The translations under genes were made by a program, and so were the position numbers. Below, piece after piece: positions 23,657-27,674 of a stretch of DNA of 27,674 nucleotides. Location: positions 1 through 27,674 of the forward strand of contig JBBTCX010000124.1 in NCBI GenBank assembly GCA_038043045.1. The letters run 5' to 3'. Position 1 is the stretch's first letter. Each line of letters starts with the position of its first letter. The notes beneath the pieces are model-generated. The model was given only the letters and a program-made list of their open reading frames with translations. It was not told the DNA's origin and searched no databases. The stretch comes from JBBTCX01 sp038043045 (GTDB taxonomy: Bacteria > Planctomycetota > Phycisphaerae > UBA1845).

Positions 23657-26086
23657 CTATTTTTTCGCCTCTAAGTCTGCGAGCGAGACCTGGAAACGCG
23701 ACAGGGATTCCATCGGCAAAAGGAATACTTCATCCCGGCCCTTAACCTGAGCGTAATGGCCTTTGTCCGGGCCTTTTTCGGTTTGATTCGGAGAAACGAC
23801 GAGCACAAGAGATGTTCCTTCGGTCAACTCAACAGTGACCTGTTGAATCGGATTAGATAGCCCATAAGAACTAAATTCAGCGCTCCCGTATCGAATGTAG
23901 CGTTCCGTTTTCAAGTCCTTCAGTTGCAACAGAAGGTTTTTGATCTTGGCTTGGTCTAACGGAAGGTCTGGTTCCGGACCATAAATCCACTTCTCCGCGC
24001 GTTTTTCGAATGCGTGCTTTTGGTCGCCGTGATGGATTGAAAAGCGGGTCACCTGGGTGTCGTCAAAGGACAGAATTCCCGGAGTACGCCACTCGGAAAA
24101 AAGTTGTTTGTAGAACTCTGCCGAAATTTGGAAGATGGCCGGCCGGTCGGCGCGTTTCGCATAAAATTTCCCATCGTGCTCCGTCACCCGAAGCTCGGCT
24201 GTTTGAGAGGGGGGTTGTACCTCGACGGGCGAAACTTTCTCCGCGCCGCCGTCTTGACCTTGGCTGCCTTCGCCTGATTTGGGATCAATGCGATATTCGA
24301 TCGGCGGTTTAAAAGTCCACGTCAAAACAACATTGGGCGAATCCAAACCAAACGCGGTTACGGAACTATCTTCCGCAACGATGGATTCCGCGCGAAGCGA
24401 TCCCAATCCAGTGACAAACGGATCGACGCGGTCGACGCGAACAGCCGCAGCTTTCGGTTGGGTCATGCTCCATTGCCCGTCCATGCGCTCCAACGTGGTC
24501 CCCTGTTTTTCATTGGTGTAAGGGCTGGTCGCCGTCACCGTGATCTTTTCGAATCGGTCCGTCGGCGTGTCGACGATGGTGCGATCTCGGTACGATCGTG
24601 GATGTTGCGTCAAAGGCGTAAGGTCCGCCGCTCGGACTTTCGCGAAAGAAGTTAATTCGTTGCGTCGAACGTAGGCCAACCGCTTTGAATTCGAGTCTGT
24701 GTAACCGCCGACCGCAATTCGCTCCCCCGCTTCCGCGCCGGGTACGGTCAATCGAATTTCTGCTTGTGGTTGGTTGAAGCCCGCGACCGCCGGATCGATT
24801 GGTTCCACGTCCGTGAAGCTGACCGCCGTGAGGTCGGTGATTCCTTTCAACAGCGCCTTGACCGATGCATCTTCCGCCGGACCTCCACCCTCCAAGGCCC
24901 AGCGTCCCAGGTTCTTGACCAGCGCGGTCTTGCCGTCGGGAACGGAGATTTCGATCCGGGTGGCCTCTGAAATATTGGCCGAGGTCACGTGCATGTCGCG
25001 CCATTCATTGGGCACGACCTTGAACTTGTCGGCCATCGTTTTGGCGATCGTGGCGGAAAGCGGTTCATCCCCGGCGCGAACGTAGACCTTGGTTTCATCC
25101 CCTACGGGTGATTGATCGGACACGTGAAGGACATAGGTTGTCACTTTCTTTTCCGTCTTGGGCGTCTCTTCCTCGCCTTGGGGAGTTTCACCTTCCTGGG
25201 TTACTTTAGCCGTTGCCTTTTCGATTGGGACTTCTTCCTCTACCGTCGTTCGAATGATCCACGCCGCCGGTTCCAAACCATACACCGGCCATTTTTCCTT
25301 GCGATCATCTTCCCATTTGTTTCCGCGAAGTCGGTTGATCGATCGAAGCACGTCATCCACTTTTGAGGTGGCCTTCGCCGCCACTGGGGCCACCATGTTC
25401 CACTTTGTACCGTCACGGACGAACGCATACTGAACCGGCGTATTGAGTTTGGTCTGATCCAAGATTTCGACCCGGGCCACCTTTTCGGCGGGGAAATTCC
25501 AAAATTGCAAATCGCGATATTCCATCGCCTTGGCTTTGACGAGTGTTTTCAGGCTCGCTTTGGCAACGAAGATCGGCTCTTTACCAGCCACTCGAACATA
25601 GGTTTCACTTTCCGATGCGGGTCGACCGATTTCGACGCTATGGCTTGCGCCGCTCGCGTCGGTCATGGTTACAACCGTCTCCGGTTTTTCCACCCCGGAT
25701 TCTTGTGGGGTGGCGCTGCCCGGCTGACCGGGTTTGTGACTCACGTCATACTGCAGTCCGCTGATTTGTCGGGTGACACGATCGATTTCAAAACCGGCGA
25801 CCGATGTTTGAAGCGGTGCGACCATTCGCCACGCGGGTCTACCGCTTGCATCGGGTTTTTCATCCTTTTCGAAAATCCACGCCGGTTGATCCTTGCGTTG
25901 AATCACGAGCTTTGTGGCATCGCCAGGTTTGGGATCGAAGATGTCTCGGGAGGTTGTGCTCGCTTCCGGATTCTGCGGATTCAAAGGAGTTGGGGCAGCC
26001 GACTTGGGAGCTACCTCCCGCACCAAAGTCAGGGCCAACAATCCAACCAGAACGATCAATAGCAAGAACGTGGTCTTGAAGTTCAT
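23657..26086 (-). CDS. DUF4340 domain protein of a GldG-type ABC system
   Basis: This 809-residue protein has one N-terminal membrane helix (about 4-24, FKTTFLLLIVLVGLLALTL) and a long periplasmic part with repeated DUF4340-type beta/alpha units (VARVEILDQTKLNTPV region near 190, then further copies near 400 and 530, and FSIHHGDQKHAFEKRAEKW near 700 with LLLQLKDLKTERYI). DUF4340 proteins typically accompany GldF/GldG-like ABC transporters, as here, where the GldG-like gene ends 7 nt upstream on the same strand. The biochemical role of the complex outside gliding bacteria is not established. ATG 26086 is chosen because GGAGG lies 10 nt upstream and the membrane helix starts there; an upstream in-frame start overlapping the previous gene would add 18 residues that spoil the signal anchor. 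Confidence 0.85.
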   Translation of the reverse strand: MNFKTTFLLLIVLVGLLALTLVREVAPKSAAPTPLNPQNPEASTTSRDIFDPKPGDATKLVIQRKDQPAWIFEKDEKPDASGRPAWRMVAPLQTSVAGFEIDRVTRQISGLQYDVSHKPGQPGSATPQESGVEKPETVVTMTDASGASHSVEIGRPASESETYVRVAGKEPIFVAKASLKTLVKAKAMEYRDLQFWNFPAEKVARVEILDQTKLNTPVQYAFVRDGTKWNMVAPVAAKATSKVDDVLRSINRLRGNKWEDDRKEKWPVYGLEPAAWIIRTTVEEEVPIEKATAKVTQEGETPQGEEETPKTEKKVTTYVLHVSDQSPVGDETKVYVRAGDEPLSATIAKTMADKFKVVPNEWRDMHVTSANISEATRIEISVPDGKTALVKNLGRWALEGGGPAEDASVKALLKGITDLTAVSFTDVEPIDPAVAGFNQPQAEIRLTVPGAEAGERIAVGGYTDSNSKRLAYVRRNELTSFAKVRAADLTPLTQHPRSYRDRTIVDTPTDRFEKITVTATSPYTNEKQGTTLERMDGQWSMTQPKAAAVRVDRVDPFVTGLGSLRAESIVAEDSSVTAFGLDSPNVVLTWTFKPPIEYRIDPKSGEGSQGQDGGAEKVSPVEVQPPSQTAELRVTEHDGKFYAKRADRPAIFQISAEFYKQLFSEWRTPGILSFDDTQVTRFSIHHGDQKHAFEKRAEKWIYGPEPDLPLDQAKIKNLLLQLKDLKTERYIRYGSAEFSSYGLSNPIQQVTVELTEGTSLVLVVSPNQTEKGPDKGHYAQVKGRDEVFLLPMESLSRFQVSLADLEAKK

Positions 26087-26093
26087 GATGTTT

Positions 26094-27674
26094 CTACCTC
26101 CGGCGCATCCAATACGCGATGCCGCCGCTCGCCAAAGCAAGCATCGGCCAAACGAAGATCGTCAACGATTGAACGGCTCGTGCCGTTGAAGGCTCCGGGA
26201 TGGTCAGAATTGCCGCGTCGATCGGTCGACCGATGTTCATAAACTGCATGTTGTCGTTCAACCAGTGCAGAGCGTTGATTAACAGAGTTACGTTGCCCGG
26301 ATTCCGCGAACGAAGGGCGATGCCTTGCGAGGTCATGGTCACTTCCGAAGAAAACGCCACCGTGTCGTCGGCGAATTGGCGGGAACTGACCACGACGACT
26401 TTTCCGTCACCTTTTTTCGCGGCAGCCGCCAAATCGAACGGGCCCTCCAGATCAGTTTCAACACGGCTGAAATAGCCTTGCGAGGATTGCTGATCCTCGT
26501 AGGCTTGCAAGTTTTTCACGCCCCACACGCCGTCTTTTTTCGGATGGGTCGCCAGCGCGACCAGTTCTACACCCGCCGGCGGCGGAGAGGCCAAGTTCAA
26601 CGGCGCGGACCACGGAAATGCCACGCGTTGTCCCTGTGCGCCGCGACTGATGTCATGACCCGACATTTGGATATCGCGCATACTCATCCAATCTCGCCGG
26701 TTGACGCCGTATTTTCCGGGAGAGGTGCTGACCGTTTCAATCAACAAAGCGGAAGTATCCACGGTGATTCCCCACGTGGTCTTGAGGTACTCGCCGAACT
26801 CATAGGTGGACGGAACCGGTCCAAAGGGCCCTGGCGCCCAGCCCGCGATGAAAAGTGCCTTGGGGTTGTCACCCAGTGCCGCCATAAGTGATTTTCGATG
26901 ATTCTCGCCGAACGGCGGGTCTTGGCTTGGTTGCCCGGGCATTTTTTGTTCCGGCGCCGTGGGCTTGAGCACGACGAAGATCGTCTTCGTGGGTTTGGGA
27001 TCGATGTCCGGCGGAGTATCCTTGCTCTTGAGGTCCCATTCCTCCACCACAAAGTTGGCGTCTTCCAACTGTTGCTTCATCGCGGCAAACGGCGCTTGCG
27101 GCTGACCTGGCATGAACCCGCCGAAAAACAAAGGTGGTCCGCCGTATCGCACGAAGAGAATGGCCGTTTGTTCCTTGTGCGTCGCCCGTAGAATCGCCGA
27201 CGTGAGTTTTTCTTCGCCTTTGAATCCTCGGTCTTTGAAAGCCGCCCGTCTCGCTCCGCCGCTTTGATCCATCGGCGGCCAAACGGAAGAGAAATCCACG
27301 ATCTTGGCATCGGTGGCGGTCTGAACCAGAATCGGATTTCCATTCGGGGTCAGCTCGCGTAGCACATCCTCCACCTTCAGGGGTTTGAGTTCGTCGAGTT
27401 TGGTCTTTTCTTCCTCGACCGAGGCGATGAGCGGGGCGTAGCGAGCGCCCGCATCTCGCAAAAACGCGGCCTGCGGTTCGGGCATATTGGGCACACTTTT
27501 CTGTACATTTCGGCCGTGGGCGGTGATGTCATTGAGGGACTTGCTGAAATCCCGATACAGTGTTTTCAACTCTCGAACCGCCGCCGCTTCTTGCGGGTTG
27601 TCCTTGAGTAAGAGTCCGTCGAGTTCCGTGCGTGCCCGTTCCAATTCGCGGGTCCAGTTGGTCAGCAAGTCCTC
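26094..27674 (-). CDS. GldG-like ABC transporter auxiliary protein, C-terminal part
   Basis: At least 526 residues are visible; the N-terminus, normally with a membrane helix, lies beyond the right edge. The protein resembles the GldG/ABC_transp_aux family that sits beside an ABC-2 permease: the block KIVDFSSVWPP, GEEKLTSAILRATH and TAILFVRYGG near the start, VVEEWDLKSK and KALFIAGWAPGP in the middle, then VVVVSSRQFADD and LLINALHWLND before a single C-terminal membrane helix (SLTIFVWPMLALASGGIAYW) ending MRRR. The first visible 95 residues are helical. The ATPase and permease genes are expected just outside. It ends 7 nt before the DUF4340 start, so the two are co-transcribed. Confidence 0.85.
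   Translation of the reverse strand, partial: EDLLTNWTRELERARTELDGLLLKDNPQEAAAVRELKTLYRDFSKSLNDITAHGRNVQKSVPNMPEPQAAFLRDAGARYAPLIASVEEEKTKLDELKPLKVEDVLRELTPNGNPILVQTATDAKIVDFSSVWPPMDQSGGARRAAFKDRGFKGEEKLTSAILRATHKEQTAILFVRYGGPPLFFGGFMPGQPQAPFAAMKQQLEDANFVVEEWDLKSKDTPPDIDPKPTKTIFVVLKPTAPEQKMPGQPSQDPPFGENHRKSLMAALGDNPKALFIAGWAPGPFGPVPSTYEFGEYLKTTWGITVDTSALLIETVSTSPGKYGVNRRDWMSMRDIQMSGHDISRGAQGQRVAFPWSAPLNLASPPPAGVELVALATHPKKDGVWGVKNLQAYEDQQSSQGYFSRVETDLEGPFDLAAAAKKGDGKVVVVSSRQFADDTVAFSSEVTMTSQGIALRSRNPGNVTLLINALHWLNDNMQFMNIGRPIDAAILTIPEPSTARAVQSLTIFVWPMLALASGGIAYWMRRR

Overview
The window looks like a piece of a planctomycete chromosome, possibly from the Phycisphaerae side of the phylum. This rests on three things: secreted Cys-rich proteins with DUF4215-type and thrombospondin-3 repeats, one ending in the Cys/Trp module (CC-x2-VC-x2-DPFCC-x3-WD-x2-C) typical of planctomycete surface proteins; a GldG-like plus DUF4340 pair; and a compact flagellar locus of the FlgF-to-flagellin type that carries FlgH/FlgI rings and also FliW/CsrA. 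Taxonomy is inferred from family content, not from a marker gene. No tRNA, rRNA, insertion sequence, integrase or CRISPR array was seen.

Layout. (1) Positions 1-2514, minus strand: the N-terminal part of EtfB (electron transfer flavoprotein beta subunit, running off the left edge), a strong terminator hairpin, and a secreted protein with 11 tandem DUF4215 repeats and a structured 5' leader. (2) 2515-3218: a gene-free gap. (3) 3219-6985, plus strand: a three-gene signalling cassette consisting of an Xis/MerR-like HTH fused to a receiver, an HDOD-GAF-like-histidine kinase, and a receiver whose phospho-acceptor Asp is Glu. (4) 7302-19144, plus strand: a flagellar block flgF-flgG-flgA-flgH-flgI-flgJ(N)-flgN-flgK-flgL-fliW-csrA-fliC, with short gaps or ATGA overlaps as far as flgN. 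(5) 19186-22516, minus strand, convergent with fliC: a large Cys-rich putative lipoprotein, an LMW-PTP-type arsenate reductase (arsC) and the tRNA adenosine deaminase tadA. (6) 22781-23386, minus: an orphan receiver-Cro/CI HTH regulator. (7) 23657-27674, minus: a DUF4340 protein and the C-terminal part of a GldG-like ABC-transporter auxiliary protein running off the right edge.

How the parts work together. The flagellar block supplies the distal rod (FlgF, FlgG), P and L rings (FlgI, FlgH) with the P-ring chaperone FlgA, a rod-cap domain (FlgJ), the hook-filament junction (FlgK, FlgL) with chaperone FlgN, and the filament (FliC). FliW and CsrA are the known post-transcriptional switch that in Bacillus ties flagellin translation to secretion. 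Here fliW, csrA and fliC are consecutive, and the RNA around csrA and fliC carries GGA-containing hairpins and ribosome-binding sites plus mutually exclusive stems. This makes cis-acting CsrA control of both genes a specific, testable proposal and the most interesting system in the window. The signalling cassette directly upstream may regulate motility, but that is inferred from position only.
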